From NCBI GenBank assembly GCA_045590535.1, contig JAZNRE010000025.1, positions 1 to 62,248 of the forward strand: 62,248 nucleotides of DNA. Reading direction: 5' to 3'. The notes below the pieces were generated by a model. That model made no database searches, was not told the origin of the DNA, and saw only the letters and a list, made by a program, of their open reading frames with translations. Each line of letters starts with the position of its first letter. Positions within the stretch are counted from its first letter, which is position 1. This document shows, in pieces, positions 33,668-39,837 of the stretch. This stretch comes from UMGS755 sp045590535 (GTDB lineage: Bacteria; Bacillota; Clostridia; UBA1381; UBA9506). The position numbers and the translations under genes are program-made.

Positions 33668-33743
33668 GCACCATTAGCTCAGCTGGTAGAGCACCTGACT
33701 CTTAATCAGGGTGTCCAGGGTTCGAGTCCCTGATGGTGTACCA
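33668..33743 (+). tRNA. tRNA-Lys (anticodon CTT)
   Basis: The 76-nt sequence folds as a full cloverleaf: acceptor GCACCAT/ATGGTGT (first pair G-U), D arm AGCTCAGCTGGTAGAGC, anticodon arm CTGACT-CTT-AATCAG, T arm with GGTTCGAGTCC, discriminator A and an encoded CCA. It has its own promoter and terminator. Its 3' end is repeated at 33898-33917. Confidence 0.97.
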
Positions 33744-33745
33744 AA
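33726..33745 (+). repeat. att-like direct repeat, copy 1 (tRNA-Lys 3' end)
   Basis: GTCCCTGATGGTGTACCAAA covers the T-arm distal strand, acceptor 3' strand and CCA of tRNA-Lys and continues into AAA. The identical 20 bp recurs at 33898-33917. A tRNA 3'-end duplication is the classic footprint of site-specific integration. Confidence 0.8.
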
Positions 33746-33785
33746 AACAGAGCATACCCGCAAGGGTGTGCTCTGTTTTGTTTTA
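33746..33785 (+). terminator. Intrinsic terminator of tRNA-Lys
   Basis: AACAGAGCA-TACCC and GGGTG-TGCTCTGTT form a long stem over a GCAA tetraloop, followed by TTTGTTTTATT. Confidence 0.9.
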
Positions 33786-33897
33786 TTGAAAGGGACTAAA
33801 GCCCTGAGACTGTTTTTTAGCAAAAAGTTGCGCAGTCCGGTACCGAAACGCGTAAGCGTTTGGGTGGACAAGCAGGTAAGCCACTAAAGACGGCTGT

Positions 33898-33917
33898 GTC
33901 CCTGATGGTGTACCAAA
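33898..33917 (+). repeat. att-like direct repeat, copy 2
   Basis: This is an exact 20-bp copy of the tRNA-Lys 3' end, without the rest of a tRNA. The 152 bp between the copies hold no gene. The segment may be the scar of an excised element or the left boundary of the island that begins just downstream with the minus-strand operon. Confidence 0.75.
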
Positions 33918-33957
33918 GCAAGAGTTTGGCAAGAAAGTAGGGCCGGTTGTGTAAAAT

Positions 33958-33987
33958 AAAGAGCCTTTTCGTTAGAAAAGGCTCTTT
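33958..33987. terminator. Bidirectional terminator at the end of the JAB-E1 operon
   Basis: AAAGAGCCTTTT and AAAAGGCTCTTT form a perfect 12-bp stem with a 6-nt loop. T-rich tracts follow on both strands. It lies 13 bp after the stop of the AAA+ gene (minus strand) and closes the 12-gene operon. Confidence 0.9.
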
Positions 33988-33999
33988 GTTTTATGGGGG

Positions 34000-35469
34000 C
34001 TACGACACAGAGGATGGCGCTATGATGATGTTATCTAGTGTGCCGGAAACTTTAATATGTGCATAATCATCGTGGGTGTGTGAGTAGTGACAGAAGGCGT
34101 CGTTGAAATAATACTCAACTTCGGTCCGAAGAGACCGAACACCAAACTGCTCTACTTCTCCAAAGGTGGCATTGATGAATTCCTGCATAATCGGGGTATC
34201 AATTTCGGTTATATACAGCATGTGCGATTTTGCAGCTGTGTTGCGAATGCACTTGGCGACGATGTCTTTAATCACATCGCCTGACAGAGGGTTAAATTTA
34301 ATGATAGCATGCATTCGGCTGATAACCTCACGCCTGAACTTGCCGGTTTCGGCAAGTTTAATTTTTGCCTCTTTTGTTTCGTCTCCGATTTTGCGTGCAA
34401 TGTTTGAAGAAACTTCGGCTTTATTATGTTCAGTGGATGCTGCATCATAGGTTTTAAATCCGATGTTTTTCTTTTTCTCTTCAATGTTAATATTAGAGGT
34501 GAAAAAGATGACGCAGTTGGATAAATCGTAGTAGGAAAGACCGTTTTTTAAGGTTTTACCATTGGTTTCCTGCTTGCCGGTTTCCATGGCCTGCATAATT
34601 ACCTCGGTAACATTGCTAGCGGCTTTTTCGATTTCTTCAAAAACGAAAATGGTGCGGGGATTGTCTTCAAGAATGGAGAATACACCCGGTTCGTCAAAAC
34701 CAATATATCCCGGTGCGGCACCAGTGAGACGAGAGATGTCGGCCCGTTCCTGATAGTGCGTGCAGTCGACGGGGCGATATGCCATGCGGTGGTTTTGGTC
34801 GACGAGCTTGTTAATTTCCTCTACGATGGCTTCAGCGAGAGCTGATTTTCCGGTTCCAGTGGGGCCATAAAGAAAAATGCTCAACGGTCTTGTTTTGCGT
34901 TTGGTAGCCAGGTGATTGCACACCAAATGTGCAATTTTTTCGATGTTTTCATCCTGTCCGAAAATTTCATCTTTTAAATTTAAAATCAGTTTATCTTTGT
35001 CGAGTACAATGAAGCTCTGATTTGTTTTGGGAATGGTGATGCTCTCTTTGTCATAATGCATTTTGGGCGGTGGCGGCACAGGGTCGCTTTCTTTGGTGTT
35101 GCCTGCCGGATGTAGCGGTTGGTTATCGGAACAGACAGTGGATGCGGGAGCTTCACTTGAGGTGTCATCTTTGAAACTTTTTAAAAATTTCTTTAATTCC
35201 TTAAAGTTGGAAAAGGCAGCATAACCGGTTTGTGCCCAGTTTTTAATTTGTTTGTTTTTTCCGTGATATTTGGAGGGCTTGGGCACGGCTGACAAGGTGA
35301 TTCTGTTTTCAGAATAATACCGAAACTCAATTGAACAGGTAAAATTATCAAATGTTTCAGGCAGAATCACATTGTCATAGATATGGCATCCGGAGCCGGT
35401 TCTCAGCAAATTGTGCAAGCTTTCGAAACCGGCATCGCTGCATGAGACCATTGCAATCCATGTTTTCAT
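34000..35469 (-). CDS. ClpB/ClpA-like single-ring AAA+ ATPase
   Basis: The C-terminal half (about 165-470) is an AAA_2-type module: Walker A GPTGTGKS at 202-209, LTGAAPGYIGFDE at 248-260 (the Clp pore-loop motif, usually GAPPGYVGYEE), Walker B IFVFEEIEKA around 274-283, a sensor-1 Asn in FFTSNINIEE, and a C-terminal lid. Only one ring domain is present, and the N-terminal Clp repeats are replaced by about 130 residues of unknown fold plus a Pro-rich linker. It probably remodels or unfolds a substrate. It is the last gene of the JAB-E1 operon, 16 bp after the JAB-E1 gene. Confidence 0.88.
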   Translation of the reverse strand: MKTWIAMVSCSDAGFESLHNLLRTGSGCHIYDNVILPETFDNFTCSIEFRYYSENRITLSAVPKPSKYHGKNKQIKNWAQTGYAAFSNFKELKKFLKSFKDDTSSEAPASTVCSDNQPLHPAGNTKESDPVPPPPKMHYDKESITIPKTNQSFIVLDKDKLILNLKDEIFGQDENIEKIAHLVCNHLATKRKTRPLSIFLYGPTGTGKSALAEAIVEEINKLVDQNHRMAYRPVDCTHYQERADISRLTGAAPGYIGFDEPGVFSILEDNPRTIFVFEEIEKAASNVTEVIMQAMETGKQETNGKTLKNGLSYYDLSNCVIFFTSNINIEEKKKNIGFKTYDAASTEHNKAEVSSNIARKIGDETKEAKIKLAETGKFRREVISRMHAIIKFNPLSGDVIKDIVAKCIRNTAAKSHMLYITEIDTPIMQEFINATFGEVEQFGVRSLRTEVEYYFNDAFCHYSHTHDDYAHIKVSGTLDNIIIAPSSVS

Positions 35470-35485
35470 TTTAAATCAACCTCCT

Positions 35486-36958
35486 TTAATCCGTTACAAA
35501 ACCCTTTACGATTTCTCTTAATAAAAGTCTTGTGTCGCAGTTCTTTTTATCCCGGGTGCGATCAATTGCGTTTGGTGAGCAAAGCGGACAGTTTTCCTCC
35601 GGGATCTGCTCAATGGCTACGGTGCCAAAAGGCATAGTTAAATCAGAAAGTGCTGTAAACAATTGGTCCACAGCTTTAAAAACCGGGGAATCAAGGGAGT
35701 CAGAACACCGGCTCATGAAGTAATTGCTGTCGGCATATTTATTTAATTCTCTATAATAGCTTGTGTTCGGCTCGTCATAGCAGAACATGCACAGGGCCAG
35801 GTAGGTTTTAATAGCATTCAGGTAGTTTGTGACCCAAACAGAAGTGCCTTCTGAAGAACCGCCTAACGGGAGTTTTTTTGAAAAGATGTTTCTGTATCTT
35901 GTATGTACCATACACAGAGTGCAGGATTTTGTTAATCCGGGGTAGGTAAAAATGACTTCGTGACCATTTCCGCCGGCATAAATCTGTGCGGCAAGATAGG
36001 GGATGTCATATTTCCAACTCAAAAGTTCACAACGCATTTGGGCTAAAGCATTGTCTGTGCATCCGCACAGGATTACATCCTGTTTATTGTGTTGTTTCAG
36101 TGCGGTCGCAACAACAAATTCTTTGTCGGTCACATCGTCATCAAGATGCTTTGCAAAGCAATACACTTTGGCAAGGGGATTGATATCGAGAATCCGTTCT
36201 TTGATAACATCCACTTTTAACTTGCCGATTTCCGATACAAAAGTGCCCTGGGTTGCAATGTTTGTATCCTCTACGGTATCCTTGTCGTAGAGATAGAAGG
36301 TAGAAACACCGTTTCGGGCAAGGGTTTCAAGAAAGTCTCTTGAACCACCGCAACCAATGCAAATAACCGCTTTTTTACGCATTACAGAATAAGGAAAAGC
36401 ACCTTCAAGCCGTGCAAAACGGTTTGAAGAGAGTCTGTCTAAATTGCGCAGTCTTCTTTCTTCTTTTGAAAGGGAGGGTTCTCTTTCAATGACACACTTT
36501 TCTGGTTTTACCTCTACAGAGCGCTTGAAAGTGTAAGGATAAATACGAATGTTGCCGTCGAGTTCTGGAGAAACCTGCACAATGGGGGTGAACAATTCAC
36601 CGTCCACATCCATTGCAGTGATGATTTTTTCTGCAGTTTTGGCATCGCCTAAAGATGGGGCTGTTACCGTGTAAGGATGTGAATGGATCACACCTACAAA
36701 ACGCGTGCCGTTATCGTTCCACATGCGAATGACATTGTTTAATGTAACTTCATCCATGGTGTATATTCCGCTGTTGCGTTTGCAGGTTCTGTCAAAATAG
36801 TAGTGGGTAATGTGCACATTGTCGTCAGAGCCCAAAATGCCACCCCATTCGGGTTCACGGGTTCCGATGGTGGCGCAAATCTCATCATATACGGCCTTGG
36901 TAAAAATCCATCGGTTGTTGAGGGGGTTGTGTCTGTGCTTTTTTTTGTTGTAATTCAT
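35486..36958 (-). CDS. JAMM/JAB peptidase - E1 (ThiF-like) fusion protein
   Basis: The 490-residue protein joins two ubiquitin-system activities. Residues about 15-140 are a JAB domain with the complete JAMM motif: E37, H92-S-H94, S102 and D105. Residues about 192-390 are an E1-like adenylation domain: VICIGCGGSRDF, the LYDKDTVEDTNIATQ acidic segment (the usual N-L-N-R-Q has Thr instead of Arg) and GKLKVD. Two CxxC pairs (C346/C349 and C457/C460) can bind zinc. Such fusions occur in bacterial Ub-like, PRTRC and CBASS-related loci, where E1 activates a protein with a C-terminal Gly and JAB trims or removes it. Neighbours are an AAA+ protein and small E2-like proteins. Confidence 0.9.
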   Translation of the reverse strand: MNYNKKKHRHNPLNNRWIFTKAVYDEICATIGTREPEWGGILGSDDNVHITHYYFDRTCKRNSGIYTMDEVTLNNVIRMWNDNGTRFVGVIHSHPYTVTAPSLGDAKTAEKIITAMDVDGELFTPIVQVSPELDGNIRIYPYTFKRSVEVKPEKCVIEREPSLSKEERRLRNLDRLSSNRFARLEGAFPYSVMRKKAVICIGCGGSRDFLETLARNGVSTFYLYDKDTVEDTNIATQGTFVSEIGKLKVDVIKERILDINPLAKVYCFAKHLDDDVTDKEFVVATALKQHNKQDVILCGCTDNALAQMRCELLSWKYDIPYLAAQIYAGGNGHEVIFTYPGLTKSCTLCMVHTRYRNIFSKKLPLGGSSEGTSVWVTNYLNAIKTYLALCMFCYDEPNTSYYRELNKYADSNYFMSRCSDSLDSPVFKAVDQLFTALSDLTMPFGTVAIEQIPEENCPLCSPNAIDRTRDKKNCDTRLLLREIVKGFVTD

Positions 36959-36975
36959 ATTTATCCTCCTTAAAA

Positions 36976-37368
36976 TTAAATGATTCCTTGGGCTTTTAAC
37001 TTTTTTTGTATGGTCGAAAATGAACCGCCGTGCTTGATATAATAGGCGGTAATTTCAGACCAGGTTTTTGCAACATTTCTCATATCATCAAGGTTTGTAA
37101 TGGTCGAAGACCAGCAAATGTAATGTAGGGGTTTGTTTATAATTCCCACAGCCCTGGTTGCCCGCATAAATCGTTTGACGGTTTCTTTTGTGGCGGCATC
37201 GGATTCAATCAACCGATGTATGGTGCCGCACGAGGTGCAACGACCTCTATAGTTGATGTCTGTGAGAATGTATGCTTTCCAACCAAGGCCTGCTCCGCGG
37301 TTAAGAAAAAGGAATTCTATGTCAAGAGAGCGGTCGTGAGTTAAATAAAAGTTGTTTTCATATTGCAC
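36976..37368 (-). CDS. Small protein with conserved Tyr-x-Cys-Trp, possible E2-like (copy B)
   Basis: The 130-residue protein is related to the products of 37358-37732 and, more distantly, 37993-38379. Shared features are LDIEFLFL...GWKAYILTDINY near the N terminus and HYICWSS, then a helix with WSEITAYYIKHGG. The invariant Cys before a Trp and the helix behind it recall the catalytic Cys of ubiquitin-conjugating enzymes, but no family match is proven. An extra CTSCG pair (about residues 44-48) is unique to this copy. GTG 37368 is chosen because it aligns with the start of the paralogue and has GAGGTG upstream. It overlaps the upstream gene by 11 bp. Confidence 0.72.
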   Translation of the reverse strand: MQYENNFYLTHDRSLDIEFLFLNRGAGLGWKAYILTDINYRGRCTSCGTIHRLIESDAATKETVKRFMRATRAVGIINKPLHYICWSSTITNLDDMRNVAKTWSEITAYYIKHGGSFSTIQKKLKAQGII

Positions 37369-37732
37369 GAATAACACCTCGTTCCGTCAATGCTTTTTGA
37401 ATGTCGCGGAAATCGCCTCCAAATCGGATGTAATAGGCGGTGATTTCAGACCATATGGCTGCCAGGTTCTTAAGTCCATCCAATTCGTAAAAAGGTTTTG
37501 TCCAACAAATATATGGATAGTCTTTGTTTGGGTCTATGTATCGGTGCTTGTTTGTGTCGATATATAAATGTGTGTCGATGTATTTGTCCGAACGGTTTTT
37601 GGAGAAAAGTTTATAGTTAATATCGGACAGGACGTAGGCTCTCCAGCCGATGGGATGTCCTAAATCAAGGAATAAAAATTCAATATCAAGCAGGTTGTCA
37701 GAAGTTTTATAATAATTGTGTTCATATTTCAT
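37358..37732 (-). CDS. Small protein with conserved Tyr-x-Cys-Trp, possible E2-like (copy A)
   Basis: This 124-residue paralogue of the downstream gene starts MKYEHNYYKTSDN and keeps LDIEFLFLDLG, GWRAYVLSDINY, YPYICWTK and IWSEITAYYIRFGG. A Tyr/Asp/His-rich insert (about residues 46-70) replaces the CTSCG region of copy B. Tandem paralogues with one shared Cys suggest partners in a relay or complex. TTAAGGAGG precedes the ATG. No transmembrane segment. Confidence 0.72.
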   Translation of the reverse strand: MKYEHNYYKTSDNLLDIEFLFLDLGHPIGWRAYVLSDINYKLFSKNRSDKYIDTHLYIDTNKHRYIDPNKDYPYICWTKPFYELDGLKNLAAIWSEITAYYIRFGGDFRDIQKALTERGVIRAI

Positions 37733-37744
37733 GTTTTAACCTCC

Positions 37745-37990
37745 TTAACTGTCAAAAAGACCGGCGATAAAACTGCCGATTAAGAGTAGTCCGAGGAGAA
37801 GCTTCAGAACTTCGGTGAGAATTGTGACCACGGGTGGAACGATGTAGTAAATTCCGATGCCGCCTGCAATGAGACAGCCAGAGCCGAAAATTCCACCTCC
37901 TAAGGTTTTGAAGTTGCGAACCATGGATACGGCAAAAATTGTGTAAAGAACAAGGATAATGACATATACGATCAGTTCAGATGTGCGCAT
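37745..37990 (-). CDS. Small membrane protein of the JAB-E1 operon
   Basis: The 81-residue protein has three hydrophobic stretches (about 5-24, 32-50, 54-78) with a GGGIFGSG turn. No family recognised. It sits between two E2-like genes with 2-12 bp gaps, so it is surely co-translated with them and may tether part of the system to the membrane. Confidence 0.75.
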   Translation of the reverse strand: MRTSELIVYVIILVLYTIFAVSMVRNFKTLGGGIFGSGCLIAGGIGIYYIVPPVVTILTEVLKLLLGLLLIGSFIAGLFDS

Positions 37991-37992
37991 AA

Positions 37993-38379
37993 TTAGCCTC
38001 CAAACCCCGGCGCCGGAATGCCGGTATCAATAAATTTTTGGGTTGCATCTGCCCAGTTTCTGCATAGGGTTTTGGCCTGTTCTAAATATTCTACGCGGCC
38101 TGTCCAACAAACATAGGACCGTTTTGATATTGTTTCCGTTAAAATGTGGTATTGATAGCCTGAAGTATCTCTGCCGCGGAAGGAGGGATAGCGCTCGATG
38201 TAGCATCGGTAACCGGTGTTGATTTTTTCAAGGGAGAACTTATAGTTGTGATCAAGACCTGGGGTTGTTGTCTTTGCGCTATATTCATAATGAAATTTGC
38301 GAGGCTCTTTTAATGTATCATATTGTAAGAAAAAGGTAATCACAACGGCTAAAATCGGTATCAGTGCTAGTGGTGACAT
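37993..38379 (-). CDS. Membrane-anchored protein with Tyr-x-Cys-Trp, possible E2-like (copy C)
   Basis: The 128-residue protein starts with a transmembrane helix (PLALIPILAVVITFFLQ) and continues with a soluble part that keeps SYVCWTGRVEYLEQAKTL followed by W-x-x-x-T-x-x-F-I, the pattern of copies A and B. The start at 38379 follows AAGGAGGG; the open frame to 38403 begins before that site. The N-terminal anchor is the main difference from the other two copies. Confidence 0.7.
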   Translation of the reverse strand: MSPLALIPILAVVITFFLQYDTLKEPRKFHYEYSAKTTTPGLDHNYKFSLEKINTGYRCYIERYPSFRGRDTSGYQYHILTETISKRSYVCWTGRVEYLEQAKTLCRNWADATQKFIDTGIPAPGFGG

Positions 38380-38461
38380 GAGTGCATCCCTCCTTGTAAT
38401 CAATTTTGTTTTAGAGGTTTAGAAAATGCCTAAAGTTTCAAATGATGCAGGGCAGGCCGTC

Positions 38462-38680
38462 TTAACGGTGTGAGTGCCAATCACCGCCGGGAAGCTCGCC
38501 CTGTCTTCCACCGTGCCAATCACCGCCGGGAAGCTCACCTTGTCTTCCGCCGTGCCAATCACCGCCGGGAAGCTCGCCTTGTCTTCCGCCGTGCCAATCG
38601 CCGCCGGGAAGCTCGCCTTGTCTTCCACCGGAGAATGTTCCGTGTGGTAATGTGCCTTGTGTAAAAAGTTGTTTTTTCAT
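38462..38680 (-). CDS. Repeat peptide: four identical 13-residue GG-containing units
   Basis: The 72-residue product has a 17-residue head (MKKQLFTQGTLPHGTFS), then four identical copies of GGRQGELPGGDWH and the tail SHR. The four 39-bp DNA units differ only at third codon positions (GGT/GGC, CAA/CAG), so the peptide sequence is under selection and this frame is the real one. AGGAGGAAG stands 8-9 nt before the ATG. Each unit has two GG pairs, one Trp, one His and one Asp. It could be a polyprotein-like substrate cut at GG by the JAB peptidase, a modified-peptide (RiPP) precursor with repeated cores, or a metal-binding peptide. None of these is demonstrated. Confidence 0.85.
   Translation of the reverse strand: MKKQLFTQGTLPHGTFSGGRQGELPGGDWHGGRQGELPGGDWHGGRQGELPGGDWHGGRQGELPGGDWHSHR
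38474..38629. repeat. Four tandem 39-bp repeats (coding)
   Basis: Four 39-bp units in direct tandem without spacers lie inside the repeat-peptide gene. Differences between units are few and all synonymous in the minus-strand frame used by that gene. This is not a CRISPR array: there are no unique spacers. Confidence 0.9.
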
Positions 38681-38699
38681 AGTGTTTCTTCCTCCTTAG

Positions 38700-38819
38700 T
38701 TAGTTGGTTTTTGTAAAAAGAGCCTTACATTTTTCACATACATAAACAACGGTTTTGCCATCGCTGTGGGATGGATGACTAATAAAACCGCAAAGAGGGC
38801 ATCTGGGATTTTGTGCCAT
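38700..38819 (-). CDS. 39-residue zinc-ribbon miniprotein
   Basis: The product is MAQNPRCPLCGFISHPSH followed by a short loop, VYVCEKCKALF and a Lys/Thr-rich end. Two CxxC knuckles (C7/C10 and C28/C31) make a classical zinc ribbon, with extra His residues at 15 and 18. GGGAGGTG lies just before the ATG. It is one of three Cys-rich miniproteins in this operon. Function unknown. Confidence 0.8.
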   Translation of the reverse strand: MAQNPRCPLCGFISHPSHSDGKTVVYVCEKCKALFTKTN

Positions 38820-38824
38820 GGTTA

Positions 38825-38983
38825 TCACCTCCCTACATTTTCCTTAAAGTACTGGTATATCGGGCATTTTTTCATTTCGTCACATCGACAGAAATCCCGG
38901 TAGGTTTCGGAAGAAACCTCTCCCTTTTTTAAAATACACCAGTAGTTTTTGTGGTCGTCTGAATAGTAGTCGCAGGTTTTCAT
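38825..38983 (-). CDS. 52-residue Cys-rich miniprotein
   Basis: The product starts MKTCDYYSDDHKNYWCIL and contains FCRCDEMKKCPIYQYF. Five cysteines (4, 16, 32, 34, 40) suggest metal binding or disulfides. AAAGGAGG is well placed before the ATG. Gene order and spacing (5 bp to the zinc ribbon gene) support translation. No family recognised. Confidence 0.75.
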   Translation of the reverse strand: MKTCDYYSDDHKNYWCILKKGEVSSETYRDFCRCDEMKKCPIYQYFKENVGR

Positions 38984-39187
38984 ATATGCTTGCCTCCTTT
39001 GTCAATTTGAAAATGTGTTTGTGCTACCATTTTATTTGATTTTAAAATAGAAGCCAAGAAAACGATTGTATACATCAAGTATAAAAGTATTGATTTTGGC
39101 ATTAAGTTTGTAAATTATATTCGAGGGGCAGATGGTTGGTGTATATTCGTCGCACTCAACATAAGGTGCCGGTATGGATGGGCTTTC

Positions 39188-39346
39188 TTAAAAAATCAGT
39201 TTTAAAATTAGAAACAAAACAGAAAAGAAGAGCAGCCCATTTGTCAAGGATGAGAAAATTCGGCTGAAACATCCTGTTATTGAATGGCAGGGGAAATAGA
39301 TTTTAAAAAGTAAAGCTATCATTAAAATTAAGAAGAGAGTGTTCAT
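39188..39346 (-). CDS. 52-residue two-helix membrane miniprotein, possibly cut by a stop
   Basis: The product has two hydrophobic segments (about 2-18 and 36-52) joined by PCHSITGCFSRIFSS. AAGGAGG precedes the ATG, so it is very likely translated. The reading frame stays open for 52 codons after its TAA (39032-39187), including YVECDEYTPTICPSN, so the stop may have cut a longer membrane protein with a soluble tail. That part has no start codon of its own. Confidence 0.65.
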   Translation of the reverse strand: MNTLFLILMIALLFKIYFPCHSITGCFSRIFSSLTNGLLFFSVLFLILKLIF

Positions 39347-39379
39347 TGTCTTTGCCTCCTTTTTATTAAAATGCTTACG

Positions 39380-39401
39380 ACAAGTCGCAATTGCGACTTG
39401 T
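39380..39401. promoter_or_regulatory. Perfect 22-bp palindrome in the operon
   Basis: ACAAGTCGCAATTGCGACTT plus GT is a perfect palindrome between the DnaJ-type and membrane miniprotein genes. As RNA it forms a stable hairpin without a T-run, perhaps an mRNA processing or stabilising element. As DNA it could be an operator. Confidence 0.55.
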
Positions 39402-39433
39402 TTCGGCTCATGAAGCCATCATCAGGTAAGCTG

Positions 39434-39601
39434 TCAGTCGTAAGGGTCTTTGCCACTGCCACCGCAGTCGGCACAAGTTACGCTACCGGTGCCGTTGCAA
39501 TAGCCACATTCTTTTGTCGGGTTGCGTGGGTCCTTTCGGCTTCCATCGCATACCGGACAGGTTTCTTTTCCGGATCCTCCACAGATTCTGCAATTTGCCA
39601 T
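39434..39601 (-). CDS. 55-residue DnaJ-type zinc finger miniprotein
   Basis: The product has four Cys knuckles in the DnaJ pattern CxxCxGxG: CRICGGSG, CPVCDGS, CGYCNGTG and CADCGGSG (C4/C7, C15/C18, C32/C35, C43/C46). This is the isolated central zinc-binding domain of DnaJ without J-domain. Two zinc ions can be bound. AGGAGGTAA precedes the ATG. It is the first gene of the JAB-E1 operon and may deliver or hold unfolded peptide, as its DnaJ counterpart does. Confidence 0.88.
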   Translation of the reverse strand: MANCRICGGSGKETCPVCDGSRKDPRNPTKECGYCNGTGSVTCADCGGSGKDPYD

Positions 39602-39631
39602 AATTGTTACCTCCTGTATTTAAATTGTGAT

Positions 39632-39648
39632 GGGGGGGATGCCCCCCC
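39632..39648. promoter_or_regulatory. Homopolymeric G7/C10 hairpin in the operon leader
   Basis: On the plus strand GGGGGGG-AT-G and a run of ten C residues lie in the 5' leader of the minus-strand operon. The transcript would carry G10 and C7 able to fold as a perfect hairpin. Both tracts are prone to slippage in replication, so the stem length may vary from cell to cell. Confidence 0.65.
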
Positions 39649-39665
39649 CCCGCCCTGTACTTTCC

Positions 39666-39693
39666 ATTATATCGAAAGAACGAGACAAAACAA
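39666..39693 (-). promoter_or_regulatory. SigA promoter of the JAB-E1 / repeat-peptide operon
   Basis: On the minus strand TTGTTT (39688-39693), 16-bp spacer, TATAAT (39666-39671). It is separated from the upstream Sel1-like gene by a terminator, so 39601-34000 forms its own transcription unit. Confidence 0.75.
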
Positions 39694-39759
39694 CAACACA
39701 ATGATAAAGGAGAGATAAGATGGTATGTTTTTTGGAACTATTTTTGTAAACAAAACAAA

Positions 39760-39798
39760 AAACCCGACTGCAATGCGTAAATGCTTGCAATCGGGTTT
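39760..39798 (-). terminator. Terminator of the Sel1-like gene
   Basis: AAACCCGACTGCAA and TTGCAATCGGGTTT form a 14-bp stem with one mismatch. On the minus strand TTTTGTTTTG follows. Confidence 0.85.
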
Positions 39799-39837
39799 AG
39801 CTGTGTGTTATATTTTCGTCTATCAAAACAGTATCTC

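Noticed and set aside
33898..33917. Second tRNA gene
   Set aside because: Only the last 20 bases of tRNA-Lys are present; no D or anticodon arm upstream, so it is an att-like repeat.
34000..38403. Type II CBASS
   Set aside because: No cyclic nucleotide synthase or effector is encoded nearby, and E1 is fused to JAB rather than to E2.
38419..38628. 69-residue minus-strand frame with ASFPAVIGT repeats
   Set aside because: It overlaps the repeat-peptide gene in another frame, has no ribosome binding site, and its units differ in amino acids.
38474..38629. CRISPR-like tandem repeats
   Set aside because: Units of 39 bp follow each other without spacers, variation is silent in one frame, and that frame has an excellent ribosome binding site; it is coding sequence.
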